Source of the DNA: JAJISK01 sp046759185
Lineage (GTDB): Archaea; Thermoplasmatota; Thermoplasmata; RBG-16-68-12; JAJISG01
DNA: 64,000 nucleotides
Direction: 5' to 3'
Assembly (NCBI GenBank): GCA_046759185.1
Contig: JBHIBO010000009.1
Location: 1-64,000 of the forward strand
Positions within the stretch are counted from its first letter, which is position 1. Each line of letters opens with the position of its first letter. Positions 1-7,233 of this stretch are shown one piece after another. The notes beneath the pieces were generated by a model. That model had not been told where the DNA came from and searched no databases. It was given only the letters and a program-made list of their open reading frames with translations. The position numbers and the translations under genes are program-made.

Positions 1-2
1 AG

Positions 3-206
3 CAGGTCGGTCCGGTGGTCGCCGTTCGCGATGTGGCCCAGGAGGACGAGGTCTTGGTCACCACCGAAGCGGGCATGATCATTCGATTCCCCGTCCAGGA
101 CGTTCGGGTCATGGGACGTTCCACGATGGGGGTCCGCGTGATGCGTCTGCGAGAAGGAGACCGGGTTCAGGCCCTCGCCAAGCTCGCTTTGGCGGAGGCT
201 GCCTAG
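3..206 (+). CDS. gyrA: DNA gyrase subunit A, C-terminal end (5' partial)
   Basis: The reading frame is open from base 3 at the window edge to a TAG at 204-206, so only the last 67 or so residues are present. They show the repeat signature of the GyrA C-terminal beta-pinwheel: a DEVLVTTEAG strand, then IIRFP, then GRSTMGVRVMRL and a final GDRV. This domain wraps DNA and gives gyrase its negative supercoiling activity. Gyrase in an archaeon points to a euryarchaeal lineage such as Thermoplasmatota. The stop overlaps the convergent folC-nth stop by 4 bases. The fragment is too short to exclude ParC, but the GRxTxGV motifs favour GyrA. Confidence 0.85.
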   Translation, partial: QVGPVVAVRDVAQEDEVLVTTEAGMIIRFPVQDVRVMGRSTMGVRVMRLREGDRVQALAKLALAEAA

Positions 207-2173
207 GCAGGGCCCCCCTGGGCGGGATTCGCCAAGGTCAGGGACTGGAGAGACAGGTTGTAGGCGCAGAGGTCCCGCAGGCTGCACGCCTCGCACGCCG
301 GGTTCGTGGGGCGACAGGTCGTTTGACCGTGCCGTACGAACAGTTCGTTCACCTCCACCCATAGGGACTGCGGGAGGAGCTGCCGCAAAGCCTCCTCCGT
401 CTCCCATTCGTCGCTGGTGTGGATGAGACCGATTCGGTTGGGGATGCGGTGGCAGTGGACATCCACCGGGATGGCCGGTTCACCGTACCCGTACACGAGG
501 ACGCAGTTCGCCGTCTTCCGCCCGACCAGGGGAAGGGTCAGGAGCTCGTCCATGTCTCCGGGAACCTCGCCCGCATATTCCCCCACAACGCGTGCGGCGA
601 TCTCGCGGATGGCCTTGGCTTTCGTGCGGTAGAAGTTGGCGGGCCGGATGATCGCTTCGATTTCCTCCAAGGGCGCGTTCGCCAGCGCCTTGGCTGTGGG
701 ATAGCGTGCGAACAGGGCCTCGGAGACGGCAGCGGTGGTGGGGTCCGCCGTGCGTTGCGAGAGGACCGTGGAGACCAGGACCACGAAGGGGTCCTCCGTC
801 CTGCGGGTGATCCGCCCGAGGGCCGTCTCCAACTCCGCAGACGCAAACGTGCCCGGAAGGTATGCCTCCTTGAGCCTCTGAATCACCTCTCGCGTCCGCT
901 GTTCCTTCCAGCCCTCTAGGTGCGTGAGTGCCTCCCCGGCCGTGTAGAGCGAACCCGTGATGAGAACAACTTCATGGGGTTCCGCCTCCGCCAGGGCAAA
1001 TCCCACAGCTTTGGCGACGGGGGTAATGACCTTTGCATGAGGGACATCCAGGTCCTTGGCCGCCGCCTCAGCGGAAAGGGCCCGGTCCGTGTCCGGTTGG
1101 GTGACGACGATTTGGCGAACCAAAGGTGCGAGTTCTGCGGCAATGCCACGCGGATCCTTGTCGTTCAAGACGCCCAAGACCGCGACAGCCTCGCGTCCGG
1201 GAAAGACCTCAGCCAGCGTCTCTCGGAGCCTCCGGGCTCCATCCGGGGTGTGGGTGGAATCGACCACAACGGTCGGTGCGTGGTGGACCACCTCAAACCG
1301 GGCGGGCCAACGGGTCGTCCGGAACCCCTCCCGGACCGATCGCCGGCCGACGTTCCATCCGCGCTCTCCCAGGCTTTGGAGGGCCCCGTACGCGAGAGCC
1401 GCGTTCTCCGGTTGGTAGGTCCCGAGGAGGGGAGTGCGATAAGTACGCCCTGCCAAGGTGAAGGTCTGCCCCTCCAGGCCGTTCGAGATACGGTTGAAGT
1501 GAATGTTCCGACCCACCACGTGGAGGGGTGCCCCGACCTCCTCGCAACGAACGGCGATCTCCCTCAGGGCCTCCTGGTCCACCGTCCAGAGGGGAGTCCC
1601 CTCCTTCACGATGCCCGCCTTTTCCCGAGCAATGCGTGACACGGTTTTGCCGAGGAACTGCGTGTGTTCCCGCTCGATGTGGGTGATGACGGTGACGAGA
1701 GGTCGGAGGACGTTGGTGGCATCCAGCCGTCCCCCCATGCCCACTTCCACCACCCCGAGGTCCACCTCGCGCTCCCGAAAGTAGCGAAAGGCCATGGCCG
1801 TGGTGAACTCGAAGAAGGTGGGCTGAAACGCCTCGCTCCGAGCCTGGAGCGCCTCTGCGTGGGGGCGGATGGCCTCCGTCAACCGGACGACCTCCGCGTT
1901 CGAGATGGCCTTCCCATCGACCTGGATCCGCTCGTTGAAGTGGACCAAGTGGGGGGAGGTGTAGAGGCCCACCCGATACCCGGCCTGGCGTAAGATGGCA
2001 TCCAGGAAAGCGCAGACGGACCCCTTCCCCTTGCTCCCTGCGACGTGAATGCTGGGGAGCGCCTCGTGAGGGTTCCCGAGGCGGTCCAGAAGCTGGAGGA
2101 CGTTGTCGAGGCCGAGCCGGACGCCCAGGCGTTCCAGCCCGTAGAGGTAATCCAGGCTTGCCTCGTACCCCAT
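203..2173 (-). CDS. Folylpolyglutamate/dihydrofolate synthase fused to endonuclease III
   Basis: A two-enzyme fusion of about 656 residues. Residues 1 to about 420 are a complete FolC-type Mur ligase: it opens MGYEASLDYLYG, has the GSKGKGS ATP loop near 46-52, the YTSPHL and NERIQ segments, and a C-terminal ligase domain. Residues from about 422 form a complete endonuclease III. It has the helix-hairpin-helix LPLVGRKTAN with the catalytic Lys near 553, the catalytic Asp of VDVH near 571, and the iron-sulfur loop C-x6-C-x2-C-x5-C near 620-636. FolC adds glutamate to folate or a related pterin; Nth removes oxidised pyrimidines from DNA. The frame is open upstream to 2287, but ATG 2173 gives the normal FolC N-terminus. 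No stop or frameshift separates the halves. Confidence 0.88.
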   Translation of the reverse strand: MGYEASLDYLYGLERLGVRLGLDNVLQLLDRLGNPHEALPSIHVAGSKGKGSVCAFLDAILRQAGYRVGLYTSPHLVHFNERIQVDGKAISNAEVVRLTEAIRPHAEALQARSEAFQPTFFEFTTAMAFRYFREREVDLGVVEVGMGGRLDATNVLRPLVTVITHIEREHTQFLGKTVSRIAREKAGIVKEGTPLWTVDQEALREIAVRCEEVGAPLHVVGRNIHFNRISNGLEGQTFTLAGRTYRTPLLGTYQPENAALAYGALQSLGERGWNVGRRSVREGFRTTRWPARFEVVHHAPTVVVDSTHTPDGARRLRETLAEVFPGREAVAVLGVLNDKDPRGIAAELAPLVRQIVVTQPDTDRALSAEAAAKDLDVPHAKVITPVAKAVGFALAEAEPHEVVLITGSLYTAGEALTHLEGWKEQRTREVIQRLKEAYLPGTFASAELETALGRITRRTEDPFVVLVSTVLSQRTADPTTAAVSEALFARYPTAKALANAPLEEIEAIIRPANFYRTKAKAIREIAARVVGEYAGEVPGDMDELLTLPLVGRKTANCVLVYGYGEPAIPVDVHCHRIPNRIGLIHTSDEWETEEALRQLLPQSLWVEVNELFVRHGQTTCRPTNPACEACSLRDLCAYNLSLQSLTLANPAQGGPA

Positions 2174-2250
2174 GTCATCTGCGCTAAGGCTGGCGTCGTT
2201 CCATAAACCTTCCCGATTCCTGGTTGCGTCCCCCATCCTGGCGCGAATAT

Positions 2251-2259
2251 CTATAAGAG
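2251..2259. promoter_or_regulatory. TATA box of coaBC, possibly shared with folC-nth
   Basis: CTATAAGAG is centred about 27 bases before the coaBC ATG at 2282, the spacing expected for a leaderless archaeal transcript. On the other strand it reads CTCTTATAG, so the nearly symmetrical element may also serve the divergent folC-nth gene. Position and sequence are seen; promoter activity is inferred. Confidence 0.6.
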
Positions 2260-2281
2260 ACCTGAGGGGGATTGATGCGCG

Positions 2282-3484
2282 ATGCACCCCAGCGAGGCCA
2301 TCAGGGGCACGGCGGGGGAAGAGCTGCTGGGGAAGACCGTGGTCCTAGCGGTCTCGGGGAGCATCGCTGCCGTCGAGGCGGTCAAGCTCGCCCGAGAACT
2401 GGTTCGTCACGGGGCCGACGTCTATGGGGTCATGAGCGAGGCGGCCCTAGGCATCATCCACCCCAACGCCCTCTGGTTCGCCTCGGGCCGCCCGCCCGTG
2501 GTCGAGCTCGACGGTTCGGTCGCCTACCTGGACCTCTGCGGAAGGCAGGGGAAGGCGGACCTCTTCCTCGTCGCCCCCGCCACGGCGAACACAATTTCCA
2601 AGATGGCCACCGGGGTGGACGATACCACCGTCACGACGTTTGCCACCACCGCCCTCGGAGCCGGACTCCCGATTCTTGTGGCGCCTGCCATGGACGCCGT
2701 CATGTTCGACCAGCCCCTTCTCCAAGAGAACATCCGAAAACTGGAGGACTTGGGCGTGGAGTTCGTCGAGCCCCTCCGGGCCGAGGAGAAGGCCAAGATG
2801 GCGGAGGTAGAGTCCGTCGTGGCCCGCACGATGCGTCGACTGGGGCCTCGCGACATGGTGGGACAGAGGGTCCTCGTCATCGCGGGCTCCACGGCGGAAC
2901 CCTTGGACGATATTCGTGTTCTTACGAACCGGAGTACCGGTGAGATGGGAATCGAGCTTGCACGGTCGGCCTTCCTCCGTGGGGCCGACGTGGAACTGTG
3001 GTTGGGGCAAGCCTCGTCCGCCGTCCCCTCCTACCTGAGCGCGTGGGGGTTCGAGACGACGGAGGAACTCTTGGGCCGGGTCTCCGAGATTGATCACGAC
3101 CTCTGCGCCGTCCCCGCCGCCATCGGGGACTACGTTCCGGAACCCGTGGAGGGCAAGGTCCCCTCGGGATCTCCTTCTTGGACGGTGGAGCTGCGCCCGA
3201 ACGATCGGGTTCTGGAGCGCATCCGGGACGCCTTTTCCGGGACCCTCATCGGGTTCAAGCTCGAGTCGGGCGTCGGGCGGAAGGAGCTCGTGAGCCGGGC
3301 GAAAGGGCGTCTCGAGGAACTGAAGCTGGACTACATGGTCGCCAATGAATGGCAGGACGTGAAGCCAGGCTACACTGAGGCGGTACTCCTCAACGGTTCG
3401 GGTGACCGCCAGGAACTTAGGGGCTCCAAACGGGAGGTCGCGGCTAGTTTGTGGGGGGCCGTTCTCGGTGGCCTCGCAGGGTAG
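2282..3484 (+). CDS. coaBC: Phosphopantothenoylcysteine decarboxylase / phosphopantothenate-cysteine ligase
   Basis: Bifunctional CoA-biosynthesis enzyme (Dfp family), 400 residues, usual length. The N-terminal flavoprotein CoaC half has VAVSGSIAAVEAV, the PATANTISKMATG segment and PAMDAVMF. The C-terminal CoaB half starts near residue 190 with a nucleotide-binding fold and NRSTGEMG. It joins phosphopantothenate to cysteine and decarboxylates the product to 4'-phosphopantetheine. The canonical PAMN motif of bacterial CoaC is PAMD here; I believe archaeal enzymes vary at this site, so I do not read it as loss of activity. The pantoate kinase gene overlaps its end, giving two CoA-pathway genes in a row. 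The ATG lies 27 bases after a TATA box. Confidence 0.93.
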   Translation: MHPSEAIRGTAGEELLGKTVVLAVSGSIAAVEAVKLARELVRHGADVYGVMSEAALGIIHPNALWFASGRPPVVELDGSVAYLDLCGRQGKADLFLVAPATANTISKMATGVDDTTVTTFATTALGAGLPILVAPAMDAVMFDQPLLQENIRKLEDLGVEFVEPLRAEEKAKMAEVESVVARTMRRLGPRDMVGQRVLVIAGSTAEPLDDIRVLTNRSTGEMGIELARSAFLRGADVELWLGQASSAVPSYLSAWGFETTEELLGRVSEIDHDLCAVPAAIGDYVPEPVEGKVPSGSPSWTVELRPNDRVLERIRDAFSGTLIGFKLESGVGRKELVSRAKGRLEELKLDYMVANEWQDVKPGYTEAVLLNGSGDRQELRGSKREVAASLWGAVLGGLAG

Positions 3485-4337
3485 CGCGTTCTGTCCCGGG
3501 CACCTCACGGCCTTCTTCCAGATGCGCCCGCACGCAGACCCGTATCGAGCCGGATCTCGGGGCGCTGGCCTCAGCCTGTCTCGGGGCGTTCACACAAAGG
3601 TCCAGGCGAAGGATGCCTCGAAGGAACGGATTACCGTTCGGCTCAACGGCTACCTGGAACCGGCGGAGACAACGGAGCGTGCTGTTTCGCTCTTCCTGGA
3701 GGAACCCCTTGATGTTCGGGTGGACTCGGAGGTCCAGCTTCCCATAGGCCAGGGCTTTGGCATGAGCGGAGCGGGGGCCCTCAGCACCGTGCTTGCGCTG
3801 AACGAAGCCTTGGGCGAGCCCCGCAGCCGCGACGAGGTCATCGCGGTCGCACACCGCGCGGAGGTCGAGGCGCAGACGGGTCTCGGGGATGTCTATCCAC
3901 AGGCCCTGGGCGGGCTGGACATTCGGGAACGACCTGGCGCCCCTCCCCACGGCCTCGTCCACCGGGTTCCCTTGGAGGCGGATGTCGTCCTGGTCGTCCT
4001 CGGCGATCCCTCCTACACGAAGGCGGTCCTGGACAATCCCATGGTACGAAGAAGCGTGAATGGCGTAGGAAAGCGGATGGTGGATCGCTTCCTCCCGCGT
4101 CGTGACCTCGACAGCTTCTTCCGTCTCTCTTGGCTCTTCGCCCGCCAGACGCTGTTGGCCACGTCGGAGATCCAGGCCGCGGTCATGCTTGCGAGCCTGT
4201 ACGGGCAAGCCTCGATGGTCTTCCTGGGAAATTCCGTATTCGCCATCGGACAGACGGAGCAGCTGAAGGAGGCGCTGGACGAATCGGGCGACGTCGTCGT
4301 CGTGGGTGTGGACAACCGTGGCGCCCAGGTTGTGTGA
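3468..4337 (+). CDS. Archaeal pantoate kinase (GHMP kinase family)
   Basis: Phosphorylates pantoate in the archaeal route to CoA (the pantoate kinase / phosphopantothenate synthetase route, replacing PanK/PanC). It shows the characteristic start AFCPGHLTAFFQ and the GHMP ATP-binding loop PIGQGFGMSGAGAL. The C-terminal part has the VDRFLPRRDLDSFFRLSW and GNSVFAIG segments of this family. An ATG at 3402 is in frame, but the family normally begins a few residues before the FCPGH motif, so GTG 3468, overlapping the coaBC end by 17 bases, is preferred. The overlap suggests translational coupling with coaBC. Confidence 0.85.
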   Translation: MASQGSAFCPGHLTAFFQMRPHADPYRAGSRGAGLSLSRGVHTKVQAKDASKERITVRLNGYLEPAETTERAVSLFLEEPLDVRVDSEVQLPIGQGFGMSGAGALSTVLALNEALGEPRSRDEVIAVAHRAEVEAQTGLGDVYPQALGGLDIRERPGAPPHGLVHRVPLEADVVLVVLGDPSYTKAVLDNPMVRRSVNGVGKRMVDRFLPRRDLDSFFRLSWLFARQTLLATSEIQAAVMLASLYGQASMVFLGNSVFAIGQTEQLKEALDESGDVVVVGVDNRGAQVV

Positions 4338-4625
4338 TCAGAGCAGGGTGAACAACTGGTCGTCGCCACCGGTATCCAAGACCCCGAGTCGGGCCCCCGC
4401 GTCGAGCCACCCATGGGCGTAGTTCACCGCGGCGAAGGCCTCCACAGACCGACCCGTCTTCCGAAAGTGCGTGGCGTCCTCGTAGTAGGCGCGCGCCATC
4501 CCCAGGTAGTCCTGGGCAATCTGCCCGACGTACGAGCGTTCCGGGGCGATGACCTCCACCGCCTCCAAGGCTCGCTTCGTCAGCTCCAAGTCCTTCTCCA
4601 GCTTCGCCTCCAAGGCCCCGCTCAT
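4338..4625 (-). CDS. DUF357 family protein
   Basis: A 95-residue, helix-rich archaeal protein of unknown function. Its C-terminal half carries the family signature: ARAYYEDATHF followed by AFAAVNYAHGWLDAG and RLG. ATG 4625 gives the usual N-terminus (MSGALEAKLEKDLEL); an in-frame ATG at 4637 adds only four residues. It converges on the pantoate kinase gene with no gap between the two stop codons. No catalytic residues can be named. Confidence 0.85.
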   Translation of the reverse strand: MSGALEAKLEKDLELTKRALEAVEVIAPERSYVGQIAQDYLGMARAYYEDATHFRKTGRSVEAFAAVNYAHGWLDAGARLGVLDTGGDDQLFTLL

Positions 4626-4738
4626 GACCCGCCTCATCGCCTCCCGGCGGAAAAGGCCCGCGATTCGGCTCTCGTCTGGAATCAGGCCGGATTCTCACGG
4701 CGACAGCCTCAAGAAGCCCATCACGCCCGTCCGTGATA

Positions 4739-4873
4739 GTGAGCAGCAATCCCCCCGGATTGAAGCAGGTCTACGGCCGTGCATTTCTCATCCAATTGGA
4801 CCGAGGGGATGTGGAACTCGCCCGGGTCTTTGCTCGCGCCATGCTCCTGACCAACGGGAACGGGAACGGCTAG
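4739..4873 (+). CDS. Possible 44-residue protein of unknown function
   Basis: A short frame from GTG 4739 to TAG 4873 lying in an otherwise empty gap. It encodes a mixed peptide (GLKQVYGRAFLIQLDRGDVE, then LARVFARAMLL) ending in a GNGNGNG tail. Codon use resembles neighbouring genes, with third positions mostly G or C, and no better use of the gap is visible. The stop overlaps the convergent tmk stop by 4 bases. I do not recognise a family; it could be a chance frame. Confidence 0.35.
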   Translation: MSSNPPGLKQVYGRAFLIQLDRGDVELARVFARAMLLTNGNGNG

Positions 4874-5469
4874 GCCTGAAGGCGGGCGAGGACCGCCTCC
4901 TCCGCGGCCTCGGCCATCTTGGTCCGGGGAAGCGAGCCATCGAGGTTCACGAAACGGGGGGACTGGGCAAGCTCCTCGTACACCTGCTGCACCCTGGTCA
5001 AGAACGCAGTCCGCTCGAAGGGGCTGCGAGCCCGGGTGGCCGAAATGCGCGCCAGTCCTTCGGCGGGGTCAACGAGGAGCAGCAGGGTGAGATCGGGTTC
5101 GAGCGTGATGAAGCTGGAGGCCCGTTCCAGCCAGTCCCGGGGGTCGTCCACTCTTCCTTCCAAGGCGACTCGTTGGTACGCCAGGGTCGAGTCCTGAAAG
5201 CGATCGCAAAGGACCACCTTCCCCTCGGACAGCCACCCCGTTATCCTCTCGACATGTACACCTCGGTCGGCCAAGAAGAGGAGGGTCTGGACGCGGGGAT
5301 CTTCGTCCTCCTCCACCGCCCGTCGGACGGCATCCCCCAGCCACGAGCTCGTCGGCTCCTTTGTCTGGACGACGTCGATTCTGGTCTCTTGCAGGCGACG
5401 GGCTAGGCTCCTCGTCAGGGTGCTCTTTCCGGCGCCATCGATCCCCTCGAGGGTCACGAAGAGGGCCAC
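4870..5469 (-). CDS. tmk: Thymidylate kinase
   Basis: Phosphorylates dTMP to dTDP. The 199-residue product starts with FVTLEGIDGAGKST, the P-loop, then has the DRF segment (DRFQDSTLAYQ) and an arginine-bearing lid (SATRARSPFER). The frame stays open to 5547, but a TATA-like TTTATC at 5493-5498 lies 27 bases before GTG 5469, and another TATA-like element at about 5531-5541 falls inside the longer version. GTG 5469 is therefore chosen, giving a normal Tmk length. Confidence 0.9.
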   Translation of the reverse strand: MALFVTLEGIDGAGKSTLTRSLARRLQETRIDVVQTKEPTSSWLGDAVRRAVEEDEDPRVQTLLFLADRGVHVERITGWLSEGKVVLCDRFQDSTLAYQRVALEGRVDDPRDWLERASSFITLEPDLTLLLLVDPAEGLARISATRARSPFERTAFLTRVQQVYEELAQSPRFVNLDGSLPRTKMAEAAEEAVLARLQA

Positions 5470-5492
5470 GGGGCTTCCAAGAAGACGGCTCA

Positions 5493-5498
5493 GATAAA
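5493..5498 (-). promoter_or_regulatory. TATA box of tmk
   Basis: Minus-strand TTTATC inside TCTTTATCTG, centred 27 bases before the GTG at 5469, which supports that start and a leaderless message. Confidence 0.45.
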
Positions 5499-5631
5499 GA
5501 AGCCGGAGGGAGAGAGGTCCCCGATTGAAAACCTTAATATAACGCACGTTTCTCCCGCTGCAGCCGGGAGGTTTTGAGGGGGCCGGGCCATCGCGTTTGA
5601 GCTGCGTCGGGACAACAGGCGGTTCGAGGAC

Positions 5632-5749
5632 GTGGAGGACCGAGTCGGTTATTGTCGTCGATGTGGAGCTAGGCTCATTCTTCTCCCCAACGACCGAAGG
5701 CAGGGTTACTGCTTCGACTGTCTCGATCTGCTCGAGATTGAGCGGTGAC
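5632..5749 (+). CDS. Mini zinc-ribbon protein
   Basis: A very short frame ending TGA 5747-5749 encodes two CxxC knuckles: GYCRRCGARL, then GYCFDCLDLLEIER. That spacing is a standard zinc ribbon and unlikely by chance. The open frame runs back to about 5578 without ATG. GTG 5632 gives 38 residues and a CTG at 5602 would give 48, so the start is uncertain. A TATA-like CTTAATATAAC lies at about 5531-5541. It overlaps nothing and abuts the convergent FAH gene. Its role is unknown; a small RNA- or DNA-binding protein is plausible. Confidence 0.5.
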
Positions 5750-5750
5750 G

Positions 5751-6416
5751 TTACGGGGCGTCGCTGCCCTCGACCGTCACGCGGAGGCGTCCGACACCCG
5801 AGACGCGAAGGTCAAGGCGATCCCCGGGGCGGACACGAGGCACGTTGGCAGGGGTCCCCGTTGCGATGACGTCCCCCCGTTCGAGGGTGATGCGGGTCGA
5901 GATGGCAGCCACGATGCCCGGGATGCGATGCACCATCTCGGCCGTGGAACCTCTCTGACGCAACTCCCCGTTCACCTCCAGGCATATCTCCAGGTCGTGG
6001 GGATCTCCCACATCTTCCCGGGGACGAAGCTTGGAAATGGGGGCGAAGCCGTCCATGCCCTTCGCCAACGTCCAGGGCAAGCCTTCGGCCATGGCGACGC
6101 GCTGCAGCTCCCGGGCCGTGATGTCGAGGAAGGCGCAGTATCCGAGGATGGAACCCTCGGCCTCCGAGGCTGGAACGGATTTCGTAGTGGCCCCCATCAC
6201 GAAGGCCAATTCCGCCTCCGCCTCGAGGACCCCTGCCCCGAGAGGAGTAACGACCCGTCCCTCCTCGTGAAGCAGGGCGGTGGCGGGTTTGAGGAAGTAG
6301 ACCGGTTCCGGTGGCGGCTCTGTCCCGCCCTCTCGGGCGTGGGCGCGGTAGTTACGGACGAGGCCGAGAATCTTGCCGACCCGAATCCTGCCGTCCGGTG
6401 TCTCCACCCAGCTCAT
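5751..6416 (-). CDS. Fumarylacetoacetate hydrolase family protein
   Basis: A 221-residue single-domain FAH fold enzyme, the size of the acylpyruvase/oxaloacetate decarboxylase (FAHD1) type. Landmarks are KILGLVRNYRAHA, the metal-binding E-A-E run in LEAEAELAFVMG, DITARELQ, the lysine of LAKGMDGFAPI and GDVIATGTP. Members bind Mg and cleave or decarboxylate beta-diketo acids. Which substrate is used cannot be told. It lies downstream of the prsW-like gene on the same strand with a 7-base gap. Confidence 0.88.
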   Translation of the reverse strand: MSWVETPDGRIRVGKILGLVRNYRAHAREGGTEPPPEPVYFLKPATALLHEEGRVVTPLGAGVLEAEAELAFVMGATTKSVPASEAEGSILGYCAFLDITARELQRVAMAEGLPWTLAKGMDGFAPISKLRPREDVGDPHDLEICLEVNGELRQRGSTAEMVHRIPGIVAAISTRITLERGDVIATGTPANVPRVRPGDRLDLRVSGVGRLRVTVEGSDAP

Positions 6417-6423
6417 GGCATCC

Positions 6424-7233
6424 CTACGCAGGGGGCTGAGAGGTGCGATCGATACGGGCTACCCGGGAGCGGGCGAGACTGATGGCGATGAGGGCCATCA
6501 CCGCCGCCACGATGATTCCGAAGGCCGCAGCGACCTCTCCGACGTCTTGGACGAAGAGCTCCCCCAGGCCGGCGAGGAAATTGAAGGTCCCGTGCATGAG
6601 GACGGCCAGGAGGTAGAAGGGGAGGAGGGTCTTGCCGGGCACCAACCTGCTCACGGCCACGCCGTACCCGAAGGTCCCGGTGGCGGAGGCATGAAGGAGG
6701 GCGGAGGAGAAGCTCCGCACACCGATGAGAACCAACGAGGCGCCCAGGCCGCCCGCGGCGAAGGCGACGGCCCCGAAGGCCAGGTTCTCCGTGGCCGCGA
6801 ACCCGAGCCCGGCGGAGGCACCGTACACGATGCCGTCCTCCACTTCGTTGATGCTTTCCGCGACCCGGAAGACGCCGAGCCCCTTGGCAAACTCCTCCGT
6901 GACGGGAGCCACGATGATGAGGAGCACCAGGACCCCCAGGTTGAGCTGAGATTCCAGGGCATCGACGAGGCCGACGTGGATGTGGCGGAGCAGGAAGGTT
7001 CCGGCCTCGAGAAGGACCGTGGCGAGGAGGAGGCTCAGAATGACGGCGACGATGACCCCGATGAAGGCGCCCCAGAGAAACGCCCGGAACACCCGCTGCC
7101 AGGGCTCCCTATCGTACCGCTCCGAATTCCGGAACCAGGCCACGAAGATGATGGGCGGGAGGAAGGCAAAGAAGATGAGGACCAGGATTACGGGGATCGA
7201 GAGAAGCCCTATCTGGGCGACGATGTCGATCAT
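6424..7233 (-). CDS. PrsW-like intramembrane metalloprotease
   Basis: A 269-residue polytopic membrane protein with about eight hydrophobic segments. It carries the four PrsW signatures: EEFAK at 113-117, AATEN near 146-150, RS...H with His near 181, and HGTFN at 214-218. These polar residues inside membrane segments form the presumed metal site. Bacterial PrsW cleaves an anti-sigma factor; archaeal targets are unknown. The start codon overlaps the ppdK stop by 4 bases (ATGA), so the two are co-translated, though a functional link is not obvious. Confidence 0.87.
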   Translation of the reverse strand: MIDIVAQIGLLSIPVILVLIFFAFLPPIIFVAWFRNSERYDREPWQRVFRAFLWGAFIGVIVAVILSLLLATVLLEAGTFLLRHIHVGLVDALESQLNLGVLVLLIIVAPVTEEFAKGLGVFRVAESINEVEDGIVYGASAGLGFAATENLAFGAVAFAAGGLGASLVLIGVRSFSSALLHASATGTFGYGVAVSRLVPGKTLLPFYLLAVLMHGTFNFLAGLGELFVQDVGEVAAAFGIIVAAVMALIAISLARSRVARIDRTSQPPA

